A stretch of DNA of 64,000 bases from JAHBXL01 sp964409775 (GTDB lineage Bacteria > Planctomycetota > Phycisphaerae > Phycisphaerales > UBA1924), in contig CAYPEI010000002.1 in NCBI GenBank assembly GCA_964409775.1, forward strand, positions 208,138 through 272,137, written 5' to 3'. The notes under the pieces are model-generated. The model was not told the origin of the DNA, searched no databases, and worked only from the letters and a program-made list of their open reading frames with translations. The position numbers and the translations under genes were made by a program. Shown here piece after piece: positions 54,776 to 63,307 of the stretch (positions are counted from its first letter, which is position 1; every line of letters begins with the position of its first letter).

Positions 54776-55410
54776 GCCGCGCGGGACAGCCGCAGCCGAA
54801 CCGGTCGCGCAGCCTGCGCCGCGCCGGCCGCGGCCTTCGCGGCACGCATCCGCCGCTTCCTGCGCCGCCTCCGCACCACCACCGCCGCGACGCCCACGAC
54901 CACCAGCGCGAGCGATCCCGCCACCGCGAACGGCGCGGCGACCGCCGCGATCGACGCGGCGCCGGCCAGCAGCGATTCCACCGTCGACACGATCGGATTC
55001 GCAATCCCCGCCGTCGTCGCCGTCGATGCCGCCCGGGCCGACATCGCCGTCGCCTTCACCGTCGCCGCCAGACCCCCGCCCGCGATCAAAGCCGACGCCC
55101 ATCGCACCATCGGGTCGATGTCGCCGAACTGCGACGCCGCCGCCAGCGTCCCCGCCACCACCGCGCACGGGCCCGCGATCACATCCAGCGCGTGATCCAG
55201 CCACGGAACCCAGTACGCCGCGATCTCGATCGACGCCGCCACGCCCAGCGCCACGATCGCCGGCCACGAGCCCGCCCACGCCCAGTTCGGTCCAAGGTTC
55301 AGCACCCCGAGGTGCGACGACACGCTCATCACCAGCAGCGGCAGAAACACCCGCAGGCCGCACGCCGCCGCGAGCCCAAGCCCCACCAGGATGGCCACAA
55401 CGGTCTCCAT
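54772..55410 (-). CDS. DUF4126 membrane protein
   Basis: A 212-residue protein with about six hydrophobic segments, opening ILVGLGLAAACGLRVFLPLLVMS, then PNWAWAGSWPAIVALGVAASIEIAAYWVPWLDHALD, typical of DUF4126. The C-terminal 40 residues are very basic (RRRRRKRRMR). Role unknown. ATG at 55410; a GTG two codons upstream (55416) is also possible. Confidence 0.85.
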   Translation of the reverse strand: METVVAILVGLGLAAACGLRVFLPLLVMSVSSHLGVLNLGPNWAWAGSWPAIVALGVAASIEIAAYWVPWLDHALDVIAGPCAVVAGTLAAASQFGDIDPMVRWASALIAGGGLAATVKATAMSARAASTATTAGIANPIVSTVESLLAGAASIAAVAAPFAVAGSLALVVVGVAAVVVRRRRRKRRMRAAKAAAGAAQAARPVRLRLSRAA

Positions 55411-55500
55411 GTACACAGTTGTTCGGAATCGCAGAACCGTCGTTTCCGCGTCGGCATCGCCGCGCACGCCGCATCCGGCCCGAACAAACACCCCTTCGGG

Positions 55501-55506
55501 TAGCAT
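55501..55506 (+). promoter_or_regulatory. -10 box for membrane protein gene at 55513
   Basis: TAGCAT, 6-base spacer, ATG at 55513. Confidence 0.55.
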
Positions 55507-55512
55507 GCCCGC

Positions 55513-56361
55513 ATGCTGCTCTATCCCTGGATCGCCGCGGCGTCCGCCCTCTCGCTTCTCGCGATGGCGGGGTTCATCCACCTCGTTGTCCGCTCCGGCA
55601 GCGCGGGCAAGGCGCTCGCCGACGCCATGTCCCGCGCGCCGCTCCTCGATCTGCTCGTCGCATGGTTCACCGTCATGCCGCCGATCGTCGGCTGCTTCGT
55701 CGCCGCCCAACTCGCCGGGAGCGGCACATGGTGGCACATCCTGCTCCACGCCAAACTCGGCGCGTTCGCCGCGATCATCGGCCAGGTCGTCGCCATGCAG
55801 TCTTGGATCTTCCTGCACGAACTGGCCAACCCCGCCGCCCGCAAAGGGCCCCGCATCCTCAAGGTGCTCAATGCCAAGGTGGGACGCTTCCGGAACTACG
55901 CGGCGGTCTGGTGGACCGCGCTCGCCGTGCCGGTCTTCGCGATCGTCCGCCTCGCCGAGATCGTCATGTGGCCGATGCTCATTCTGCTGGTGAAGTTCCC
56001 GCGCTACAACCAGGGCGAGTGGGTCAACGTCAGCCGCCACAAGTTCTCCGGCCTCGTCGGGCACGACCTCATCTGGTGCCTCTACTGCGACTGGATGACC
56101 GGCGTGTGGTCCCTCGGCACCGAGATGCTCCGCAACGTCGAGAGTTTCTGGTGCCCCATCCGCTTCTCTTCAACCGCCAAGTGCGAGAACTGCAAGATCG
56201 ACTTCCCCGACATCGAGGGCGGCTGGGCCCACGCCGGCGGCACCATCGCCGATGCCGCGGCGGTCGTGGACAGGCACTACCCCGCGCCCAACGGCGACAA
56301 CTCCTGGTTCGGCCACCCCGCGCGCCTCACCGTCCACGGGAAGGACCCCGCCCCTCGCTAG
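55513..56361 (+). CDS. Unknown membrane protein with CxxC motif
   Basis: A 282-residue protein with about four hydrophobic segments (3-24, 45-68, 78-100, 134-162). The C-terminal 110 residues are soluble and contain WCLYCDWM, FWCPI and KCENCKIDF, so cysteine or metal chemistry is possible. No family recognised. Monocistronic by position: a box precedes it and tRNA-Leu follows 11 bases after its stop. Confidence 0.75.
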   Translation: MLLYPWIAAASALSLLAMAGFIHLVVRSGSAGKALADAMSRAPLLDLLVAWFTVMPPIVGCFVAAQLAGSGTWWHILLHAKLGAFAAIIGQVVAMQSWIFLHELANPAARKGPRILKVLNAKVGRFRNYAAVWWTALAVPVFAIVRLAEIVMWPMLILLVKFPRYNQGEWVNVSRHKFSGLVGHDLIWCLYCDWMTGVWSLGTEMLRNVESFWCPIRFSSTAKCENCKIDFPDIEGGWAHAGGTIADAAAVVDRHYPAPNGDNSWFGHPARLTVHGKDPAPR

Positions 56362-56372
56362 CATCTCCCGGC

Positions 56373-56457
56373 GGCCCCGTGGCGGAACGGCAGACGCAGC
56401 GGACTTAAAATCCGCAGGCCCGAAAGGGCCGTGTGGGTTCAAATCCCACCGGGGCCA
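56373..56457 (+). tRNA. tRNA-Leu (anticodon TAA)
   Basis: 85 bases. Acceptor stem GGCCCCG pairs with CGGGGCC plus discriminator A (56457). The anticodon stem-loop GCGGACTTAAAATCCGC gives anticodon TAA. The variable arm is long (GGCCCGAAAGGGCC), as in class II leucine tRNAs. T loop GTTCAAATC. No CCA is encoded; CTT follows. Confidence 0.95.
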
Positions 56458-56642
56458 CTTCGCCGCGATCCCTTCCCTCCCCGCCGCGGCCGCCACTCCC
56501 GCACCATCACCAGACCGGGTTATCGGGCGCAACCACCCACGTTCCGCCCCGCCGCCGCCCCGTCGCGACGCCGAGGGACGCCCCTCCTCTCAACAGCACT
56601 CCGCCGAACGCCGAATCGAGAGGTCGCAAAGGAGTGCGGTCC

Positions 56643-57014
56643 ATGACGACCAAACACGGCTTTGAACATCCCGAGCCGGGCGGCGCGATCACGAGCGAGT
56701 TCGCCGGCGATCCCGACATGGTCGAACTCGTCAAACTCTTCGTCGACGAAATGCCGACCCGCATCGACGCGCTCCTCGACAGTTGGCAGCGCGGCGCTGC
56801 CGGCGACCTCCGCCGCATCGCACATCAAATGAAGGGCGCCTGCGGCGGATACGGATTTCCACAGGTCGGGAACGCGGCCGGCGTTCTCGAGCGTTCCCTG
56901 GCCGCCTTCGGCCAGTCCGTCGACGTTGGCGAGTTGGAGCGATTGCGCAACCAAGTCGACGACCTTGTCGACTTGTGCCGGCGTGTCTCCGCCGAACCGG
57001 GGCCGGGGAACTGA
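56643..57014 (+). CDS. HPt (histidine phosphotransfer) domain protein
   Basis: A 123-residue stand-alone HPt protein: the phospho-accepting His is H61 in IAHQMKGACGGYGF, flanked by the four-helix bundle pattern. It would pass phosphate between a hybrid kinase and a response regulator. AAAGGAG lies 10 bases before the ATG at 56643. The receiver-GGDEF gene begins 87 bases later on the same strand, so that receiver is the most likely partner. Confidence 0.87.
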   Translation: MTTKHGFEHPEPGGAITSEFAGDPDMVELVKLFVDEMPTRIDALLDSWQRGAAGDLRRIAHQMKGACGGYGFPQVGNAAGVLERSLAAFGQSVDVGELERLRNQVDDLVDLCRRVSAEPGPGN

Positions 57015-57100
57015 CGATGGAAGTGGGCACAGGGGCCACTCCACGACAGCAGGTCGGGCGCGGTTGGGGCAGCAGTTCGGGTGATTGACCTTCGAGGGCC

Positions 57101-58051
57101 GTGACGACCGTGTCGACCAGCGAGACCAAACCCCTCGTCCTCCTCGTGGATGACTCCATCGACGTGCACCGCCTGCTCTCGGCCCGCCTGCGGCACGAAC
57201 AGATCCGGATGACCTGCCTCCTCAAGGGCGCCGAGACCATCGCCGCCGCCAAGGCCGACACGCCCGCCGTCATCCTGCTCGATCTCGACATGCCCGACAT
57301 GGACGGCTTCGAGGTGCTCCGCGCGCTCAAGGAAGACCCCGCCACCAACAACGTCCCGGTCATCGTTCTTTCCGGCCTCAACGGCTCCGAGGACAAGGTC
57401 ACCGCCTTCGACCTCGGCGCAACCGACTACGTCACCAAGCCCTTTGATCTCGCCGAACTCCGCGCCCGGCTCCGCGCTGCGCTCCGCCTCGACCACCTGC
57501 TCAAACTCCTCTCCGAGCGCGCCGACGTCGACGGACTCACCGGCCTGGGCAACCGCGCCCACTTCAACAAGCGATGGGCCGAGAAGGTCGCCGAGAGCAA
57601 GCGCTACAACCAGCCCCTCTCCCTCGCCATCATCGACATCGACTTCTTCAAACGCGTCAACGATACCTACGGCCACCCCGCCGGCGACGAAGTCATCCAG
57701 GGCGTCGCACGCTTGCTCCAGTCCGAGTGCCGCTCCCACGATGTCCCCTGCAGGTTCGGCGGCGAAGAGTTCGCCCTCATCATGCCCCACACCGGGCCCA
57801 AAGACGCCGCCGCCGTCACCGACCGCATGCGGCAGGCCCTCGCCGACGTCGTCTGGCAGCGTCACCCCGAGAACCCCGTCACATTCTCCGCCGGGATGGT
57901 CGGCTGCGAGGGCGTCAGCGGCGACCTCACTCCCGAGCAGTGGCTCGAGCAGGCCGACCGGAATCTCTACTCCGCCAAGCGAGCCGGACGCAACCGCGTC
58001 GTTTCCACCGAACTCGAGCCCGGCGCCTGCGAACTCGCCAAGGCCGGCTGA
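57101..58051 (+). CDS. REC-GGDEF diguanylate cyclase
   Basis: A 316-residue response regulator that makes cyclic di-GMP. Receiver domain at residues 12-125 with phospho-acceptor D61 (LLDLDMPDMDG) and conserved K in YVTKPF. The GGDEF domain starts about residue 145 (VDGLTGLGNRAHF), with an intact active site GGEEF (220-224) and an inhibitory I-site RSHD (211-214), so it should be product-inhibited. Starts with GTG at 57101. Related to PleD/WspR in design. Confidence 0.93.
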   Translation: MTTVSTSETKPLVLLVDDSIDVHRLLSARLRHEQIRMTCLLKGAETIAAAKADTPAVILLDLDMPDMDGFEVLRALKEDPATNNVPVIVLSGLNGSEDKVTAFDLGATDYVTKPFDLAELRARLRAALRLDHLLKLLSERADVDGLTGLGNRAHFNKRWAEKVAESKRYNQPLSLAIIDIDFFKRVNDTYGHPAGDEVIQGVARLLQSECRSHDVPCRFGGEEFALIMPHTGPKDAAAVTDRMRQALADVVWQRHPENPVTFSAGMVGCEGVSGDLTPEQWLEQADRNLYSAKRAGRNRVVSTELEPGACELAKAG

Positions 58052-58087
58052 GACCCGCCGAAACCAACGCCCGCACAACCCGCCGCC

Positions 58088-58110
58088 GGGGAAAGGCGGG
58101 GGGCGGGGGG
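58088..58110 (+). other. G-rich tract before hldE promoter
   Basis: Runs of 4, 2, 6 and 6 G on the coding strand, spaced so that an intramolecular G-quadruplex is possible, ending 6 bases before the hldE -10 box. Confidence 0.5.
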
Positions 58111-58116
58111 TGTCCA

Positions 58117-58122
58117 TACACT
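58117..58122 (+). promoter_or_regulatory. -10 box for hldE
   Basis: TACACT with an 8-base spacer to ATG 58131; the -35 region falls within the G-rich tract. Confidence 0.55.
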
Positions 58123-58130
58123 CTCCGGTC

Positions 58131-59744
58131 ATGTCGCGACTGCTGGAAACCCTCGCCGCCTGGCGCCCCTTCAAGGCGCTGGTCGTCGGCGACTTCATGC
58201 TCGACCAACTCGTTTACGGCAACGCCGACAGGCTCTCCCCCGAGGCGCCCGTCCCCGTGCTCCACGTCCAGCGCACCGAGGACCGTCCCGGCGGCGCGGC
58301 CAATGTCTGCCTCGACCTCGTCGCCATGAAGGGCTCCGTCCGCGCCTTCGGCGTCGTCGGACACGACCGCGAGGCCGAACTCCTCCGCTCCGCCCTTCTC
58401 GCCGCGGGAGTCGATGCCGGCGGCCTCGTCGCCGACACCTCGCGCCCCACCACCGTCAAGCGGTCTCTCATCGGCCTCGCCCAGCACCGCCACCCGCAGA
58501 AGATGTTCCGCGTCGACTACGAGTCCCGCGCCCCGCTCCCCGTCGCCGCCGTCGAGGAGATCCTCGCCCGCTTCGCCCGCGAACTCCCGGGCGCCGACGC
58601 CGTCTGCATCGAGGACTACAACAAGGGCGTCTGCACCCCGCACCTCTGCCAGGAGATCATCCGCCTGGCACGCCGCGCGGGCGTCCCCGTGCTCGTCGAC
58701 CCCGCCGCCATCGAGGACTACACCCGCTACCGCGGAGCCGCGACGATCACGCCCAACCGCACCGAGGCCATGCTCGCCACCGGCATCGAACTCCCCGACG
58801 ATGCCCCGCCCGACGCCTTCGGTCCCATCGCCACGCGCCTCATCGAGCACCTCCATCTCGACGCCGCGGTCATCACCCTCGACCGCCACGGCGCGCTCCT
58901 GTGCGAAAAGTCCGCCCAGCCCGTCCACGCGCCGACCTTCGCCCGCGCCGTCTACGACGTCACCGGCGCGGGCGACATGGTCCTCGCCGCGCTCGCCGCG
59001 GGCCGCGCCAACGGCCTCTCCTGGTCGGATGCCGTCCGCCTCGCCAACGCCGCCGCGGGCCTCGAAGTCGAGGTCTTCGGCGTCGTCCCCATGCCCATCG
59101 AGAAGATCCACCGCGAGGTCCTCCTCCGCGAGCGATCCCTCCCCGGAAAACTCCGGACCCTCGATCAACTCCTCGTCGAAGTCGCCGCCGCGCGCAACGA
59201 AGCGACCAGCGCGGGCGCCGGCGGCAGCGGGGGGGGTGTGGGGGGTGCGGGAGGAGCGGGAGGGGCGGTGGGGGGGCGGCGCATCGTCTTCACCAACGGC
59301 TGCTTCGACATCCTGCACCCCGGCCACCTCTCCCTGCTCGAACGCGCGGCCGCGCTCGGAGACTTCCTCATCGTCGGCCTCAACTCCGACGACTCCATCC
59401 GCCGACTCAAGGGCGGCAAGGACCCCGCCCGTCCCATCAACACCGAGCATGACCGCGCGGCCGTCCTCGGAGGCCTCGCCTGCGTCGACGCCGTCACCAT
59501 CTTCGACGACGACACCCCCGAGCGTCTCATCCGCGCCGTCCGCCCCGATGTCCTCGTCAAGGGCGATGAGTACACCGTCGACCAGGTCCCCGGCGCAAAG
59601 TTCGTCATCGAGCACGGCGGACGCGTCGAACTGCTCCCCATGGTCCATGGTCAGAGCACAACCCGCGCAGTCGCGAGAATTCGCGAAGGCCAGCGCACAG
59701 CGCACGATCAGGCCGCGCGCCTCGCCGGCGCGCCGAAGGAGTGA
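58131..59744 (+). CDS. hldE: Bifunctional heptose-7-phosphate kinase / heptose-1-phosphate adenylyltransferase
   Basis: Makes ADP-heptose for the LPS inner core. 537 residues. N-terminal PfkB-type sugar kinase (VGDFMLDQLVYG near 19; GGAANV near 54; DVTGAGDMVLAALAAG near 278-293). C-terminal nucleotidyltransferase with TNGCFDILHPGHL (HxGH motif, about 386-398) and RPDVLVKGDEYT. The two enzymes are joined by a linker of about 20 residues that is almost all glycine (about 361-382), coded by long G runs at 59229-59276. Translationally near-coupled to sppA (3 bases). Confidence 0.95.
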   Translation: MSRLLETLAAWRPFKALVVGDFMLDQLVYGNADRLSPEAPVPVLHVQRTEDRPGGAANVCLDLVAMKGSVRAFGVVGHDREAELLRSALLAAGVDAGGLVADTSRPTTVKRSLIGLAQHRHPQKMFRVDYESRAPLPVAAVEEILARFARELPGADAVCIEDYNKGVCTPHLCQEIIRLARRAGVPVLVDPAAIEDYTRYRGAATITPNRTEAMLATGIELPDDAPPDAFGPIATRLIEHLHLDAAVITLDRHGALLCEKSAQPVHAPTFARAVYDVTGAGDMVLAALAAGRANGLSWSDAVRLANAAAGLEVEVFGVVPMPIEKIHREVLLRERSLPGKLRTLDQLLVEVAAARNEATSAGAGGSGGGVGGAGGAGGAVGGRRIVFTNGCFDILHPGHLSLLERAAALGDFLIVGLNSDDSIRRLKGGKDPARPINTEHDRAAVLGGLACVDAVTIFDDDTPERLIRAVRPDVLVKGDEYTVDQVPGAKFVIEHGGRVELLPMVHGQSTTRAVARIREGQRTAHDQAARLAGAPKE

Positions 59745-59747
59745 GTG

Positions 59748-61598
59748 ATGTCCCGACGTTTTTCCTGCGGCCGGGCAGCCGCCGCGGCAGCCGCGGCCGT
59801 TGCCGCATCCGCATCCCTCTGCTCCGCCTTCGTCTCCTCCGCGCCCCGCGCCCTGCCCGCCGCCGATCCGCCCACCATCGCCCTCATTGAAGTTGAAGAC
59901 ACCCCCGTCGAGCGGCCCAACCCCCTCGCGTGGCTCTTCGGCTCGGGGCAGAACCCCACGCTCCGCGACATCGTCGGCCTCGTCAACCGCGCGGCCGCCG
60001 ACGCTTCAATCTCCGGAGTCGTCCTCCGCCTGCGCGAAGCGCCGCTCACCATCACCCAGGCCGAGGAACTCGGCCGCGCCATCGCCCACGCCCGCGAAGC
60101 CGGCAAGAAGGTCCACCTCTTCGCCGATGCCTACGCCACCCCCGAACTCGTCCTCGGCGCGTTCGCCAACGAGATCGTCCTGCAGGCTGGCGGCTCCGCT
60201 TCCTTCCCCGGTCTGTTCATGGAGGAGATGTACCTCGCCGACACCCTCGAATGGGCCGGCGTCAAGGCCGAACTCGTGCAGGTCGGCCCCTACAAGGGCG
60301 CCAACGAGCAGATGACCCGCGCCGCCCCGAGCCCGGAGTGGGACCAGAACATCAACGGCCTCCTCGACGGTCTGTTCGCCAACATCCGCGCCCGCATCAA
60401 GGCCGGCCGCAAACTCGACGACGCCGCGCTCGACCAGGCCATGCGCAGCGCGTGGATGGCCGACGGCGCAACCGCGGCCAGGGTCGGCCTCATCGATGCC
60501 GCCATCGACCTCCCCGATCTCTCCGAGCACCTCCACGCCGCCTACGGATCGACCGACCTCAACTGGGTCAACATCGAGCCCGACCAGGGCGACGGGATCG
60601 ACCTCGACCGCTCCAATCCCACCTCCATCATCGCGCAGTTCTTCCGCGAGCCCGACATCCAGCCCGAGCGCGACACCATCGCCGTCGTCCACATCGACGG
60701 CCCCATCATCGACGGCGAATCCACCCAGGGCGGCCTCTTCGGCGAATCCGGCGTCGGCTCCACCACCATCCGCCGGATCCTCGAAGACCTCGAGTCCGAC
60801 GACCTCATCAAGGGCGTCATCATCCGCATCAACTCGCCCGGCGGGTCCGCCACCGCCAGCGAGATCATCTGGCAGGGCCTGCACCGCATCTCCGCCAAGA
60901 AGCCCGTCTGGGCCAGCGTCGGCTCCATGGCCGCCTCCGGCGGCTACTACATCGCCGTCGGAACCTCCCGAATCTACGCCAACGAGTCCAGCATCCTCGG
61001 GTCCATCGGTGTCGTCGGCGGCAAGATGTCCCTCTCCGGCCTCTACGACAAACTCAAGGTCCACACCATCGGCCGCTCCCGCGGCCCCCTCGCCCACCTC
61101 CTCCGCTCCAGCACGCCATGGACCGATGCCGAGCGCGACATCGTCCGCGCCAAGATGAAGGAGACCTACGACCTCTTCACGACCCGCGTCGCCGCCGGAA
61201 GGCCCGGCATCAACCTCGCGACCTCCGCCGAGGGCAGGCTCTTCACCGGCGCCGCCGCGATCGACCGCAAACTCGCCGATCGCCTCGGCGGCCTCCACGA
61301 GGCCATCCTCGACATGGCCGCCGAACTCAAACTCGACGACGGCGAATACGACATCCTCGAATACCCCGGCCCCGCCAGTCTCATGGACGTCATCGGCGAG
61401 TCCCTCGGCGCGACCTCCGCCGCGGTCCCCCTCCGCGCCCGCCACGCCGATGCTTCGCTCCTGCCCCTCACCGATGCCGCCCGCGCGCTCGTCGGCGAAC
61501 GCCAGTGGCCCGCCCTGCGAGACAGCCTCGGCGCCGTCATGCAACTCCGCGATCAGCCCGTCCTGCTCGCCTCGCCCACCGTCATCATCGTCCGCTGA
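59748..61598 (+). CDS. sppA: Signal peptide peptidase SppA (long form)
   Basis: Serine/lysine protease that clears signal peptides from the membrane. 616 residues, the long two-repeat form as in E. coli. Signal peptide/anchor at 8-28; catalytic Lys K183 in GPYKGANEQ; catalytic Ser S397 in SMAASGGYYIA. Internal repeats about 60-270 and 305-520. ATG 59748 with GGAG upstream; a GTG directly before (59745) is a minor alternative. Confidence 0.93.
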   Translation: MSRRFSCGRAAAAAAAAVAASASLCSAFVSSAPRALPAADPPTIALIEVEDTPVERPNPLAWLFGSGQNPTLRDIVGLVNRAAADASISGVVLRLREAPLTITQAEELGRAIAHAREAGKKVHLFADAYATPELVLGAFANEIVLQAGGSASFPGLFMEEMYLADTLEWAGVKAELVQVGPYKGANEQMTRAAPSPEWDQNINGLLDGLFANIRARIKAGRKLDDAALDQAMRSAWMADGATAARVGLIDAAIDLPDLSEHLHAAYGSTDLNWVNIEPDQGDGIDLDRSNPTSIIAQFFREPDIQPERDTIAVVHIDGPIIDGESTQGGLFGESGVGSTTIRRILEDLESDDLIKGVIIRINSPGGSATASEIIWQGLHRISAKKPVWASVGSMAASGGYYIAVGTSRIYANESSILGSIGVVGGKMSLSGLYDKLKVHTIGRSRGPLAHLLRSSTPWTDAERDIVRAKMKETYDLFTTRVAAGRPGINLATSAEGRLFTGAAAIDRKLADRLGGLHEAILDMAAELKLDDGEYDILEYPGPASLMDVIGESLGATSAAVPLRARHADASLLPLTDAARALVGERQWPALRDSLGAVMQLRDQPVLLASPTVIIVR

Positions 61599-61638
61599 CC
61601 CGTCACGCCCCCGGTCTCCCCTCGATCCCTCGGTCCTC

Positions 61639-62211
61639 TCACACCTCCATCACTTCCTTCGTCTTCTTCGCCACCAGGTCATCCGTCTCTGCCTCGTACT
61701 TCTTCAGAAGGTCCTGGATCTCGGTCTTCAGCGTCTCGATCTCGTCCTCCGGCACGTGCGCCTTGGCGTCCTTCGCCAGCACGTCCACGTGCTTGTTCGC
61801 ATCGCGCCGCGCGTTCCGCAGCGAGACCTTCGTCTCCTCACCCAGTTTCTTGCAGTGCGTCGCCAGTTGCTTCCGCCGGTCGCCCGTCAGCGCCGGCATG
61901 TTCAGCCGGATCTGCTTCCCGTCCACCATCGGGTTCAGCCCCAGCCCCGCCGCGTCGATCGCCCGCTTCACATCCTGAAGGCACCCCGCGTCAAACGGCT
62001 TGATCAGGATCTGCGTCGGCTCGGGGATCGAGATCGACGCCAGCGACTTCATGTCCGTCGGCGCCCCGTAGTAGTCCACCTTGATGTACTCAACAAGCGC
62101 CGTCGACGCTCGCCCCGTCCGCATGCCCCGCAGTTCCTTCTTCAGGTACTCCAGGGCCTTGGTCATCCCCTCTTCGGCTTCAAGCAGGATCGTGTCAGGG
62201 TCGGTGCTCAT
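61639..62211 (-). CDS. frr: Ribosome recycling factor
   Basis: Splits post-termination ribosomes with EF-G. 190 residues. Visible: LRGMRTGRASTALVEYIKVDYYGAPT, LASISIPEPTQILIKPFD, and NPMVDGKQIRLNMPALTGDRRKQL. The ATG at 62211 gives the family length; GGGGGAGAG lies upstream, and TATGAT at 62253-62258 (minus) is a plausible -10. Divergent from pyrH rather than downstream of it. Confidence 0.96.
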   Translation of the reverse strand: MSTDPDTILLEAEEGMTKALEYLKKELRGMRTGRASTALVEYIKVDYYGAPTDMKSLASISIPEPTQILIKPFDAGCLQDVKRAIDAAGLGLNPMVDGKQIRLNMPALTGDRRKQLATHCKKLGEETKVSLRNARRDANKHVDVLAKDAKAHVPEDEIETLKTEIQDLLKKYEAETDDLVAKKTKEVMEV

Positions 62212-62292
62212 GGGCTTTGGCTCGCTCTCCCCCCGCAAATCCGTGTCCCCGGATCATAGCGGCGGTGCTCCACGGCACGCGCCGCCGCCGGA

Positions 62293-62298
62293 TACGAT
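62293..62298 (+). promoter_or_regulatory. -10 box for leaderless pyrH transcript
   Basis: TACGAT, 6-base spacer, ATG at 62305; identical geometry to polX. Confidence 0.6.
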
Positions 62299-62304
62299 CG
62301 CTCC

Positions 62305-63096
62305 ATGCCCGGCACGACCACGCGAAAGCCCGCCGTCCAGCACCCGCCCGCCGCCGCGACTTCCGCCAAGCCCGCCGCCGGCGCACGCAGAACCAAGCGC
62401 ATCCTCCTCAAACTCTCCGGCGAGGCCCTCTGCGCACCCGGCGGCTTCGGCATCGACGGCAACGAACTCGAACTCATCGCCGCCGAACTCCGCGACGCCC
62501 ACAAGGAAGGCTCCCAACTCGCCGTCGTCGTCGGCGGCGGAAACTTCATCCGCGGCGCACGCCTCTCCAAGACCCTCCACATCAACCAGGCCACCGGCGA
62601 CTACATGGGCATGCTCGCCACCGTCATCAACGGCCTCGCGCTCAAGGAAGCCCTCGTCCACCTCGGCGTCGATTCCCGCGTCATGACCGCCATCGATGTC
62701 CGCGCCGTCGCCGAGCCGTTCATCCGCGGCCGCGCGCTCCGCCACCTCGAAAAGGGCCGCGTCGTCATCCTCGTCGCCGGAACCGGCAACCCCTTCTTCA
62801 CCACCGACACCTGCGCCGCGCTCCGCGCCACCGAACTCGAGTGCGACCTGCTCATGAAGGCCACCAAGGTCGACGGCGTCTACACCGCCGATCCCAACAA
62901 GGACGCCTCCGCCAAACGCTACGACACCCTCACCTTCGCGCAGGCCATCGCCGGCAACCTCCAGGTCATGGACACCGCCGCCCTCGCCCTCTGCCGCGAC
63001 AACCACATCCCCCTCCTCGTCTTCGACTTCAAGAAGCCCGGCAACATCCGCCGCGCCGTCCGCGGCGAGCAGGTCGGCACGCTGTTGAGCGAATGA
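62305..63096 (+). CDS. pyrH: UMP kinase
   Basis: Phosphorylates UMP to UDP. 263 residues, with an Ala/Pro-rich N-terminal extension of about 30 residues before the usual start (RILLKLSGEAL). Hallmarks: VVVGGGNFIRG, ATGDYMGMLATVINGLAL, GTGNPFFTTDT, and ATKVDGVYTADP. The extension is kept because the TACGAT box fixes the start at ATG 62305. Confidence 0.95.
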   Translation: MPGTTTRKPAVQHPPAAATSAKPAAGARRTKRILLKLSGEALCAPGGFGIDGNELELIAAELRDAHKEGSQLAVVVGGGNFIRGARLSKTLHINQATGDYMGMLATVINGLALKEALVHLGVDSRVMTAIDVRAVAEPFIRGRALRHLEKGRVVILVAGTGNPFFTTDTCAALRATELECDLLMKATKVDGVYTADPNKDASAKRYDTLTFAQAIAGNLQVMDTAALALCRDNHIPLLVFDFKKPGNIRRAVRGEQVGTLLSE

Positions 63097-63105
63097 TGAA
63101 GGCAT

Positions 63106-63212
63106 TACCGCAGAGACGCGGAGAACGCAGGGCCTGAATCCGGCAAACAGATGGGGAACTGGTTCTCGCTGCCACGTCCCTGCTTCTCTGCGTCCTCTGC
63201 GCCTCTGCGGTA
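63106..63212. repeat. Imperfect inverted repeat around a 53-base centre
   Basis: A 27-base left arm (63106-63132, TACCGCAGAG...) and a right arm (63186-63212) that is its reverse complement at 23 of 27 positions. The arms themselves contain a direct repeat of (C)GCAGAG/GCGGAG. It occupies most of the 211-base gap between pyrH and hppD and looks like a dispersed extragenic element. Confidence 0.65.
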
Positions 63213-63307
63213 GATCCAAGGAAGTCGCTGGCTTTGTCGGGGATCGCCTCGCCGTCGGCCCGCCCGGCCCTTCCTATCATTTCGGACAGCCCTCAGGAGT
63301 GCCCGCC

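Noticed and set aside
52463..55474. A 1003-residue minus-strand frame opposite the AI-2E permease and trmD
   Set aside because: Shadow of two recognised genes; low-complexity acidic/glycine content.
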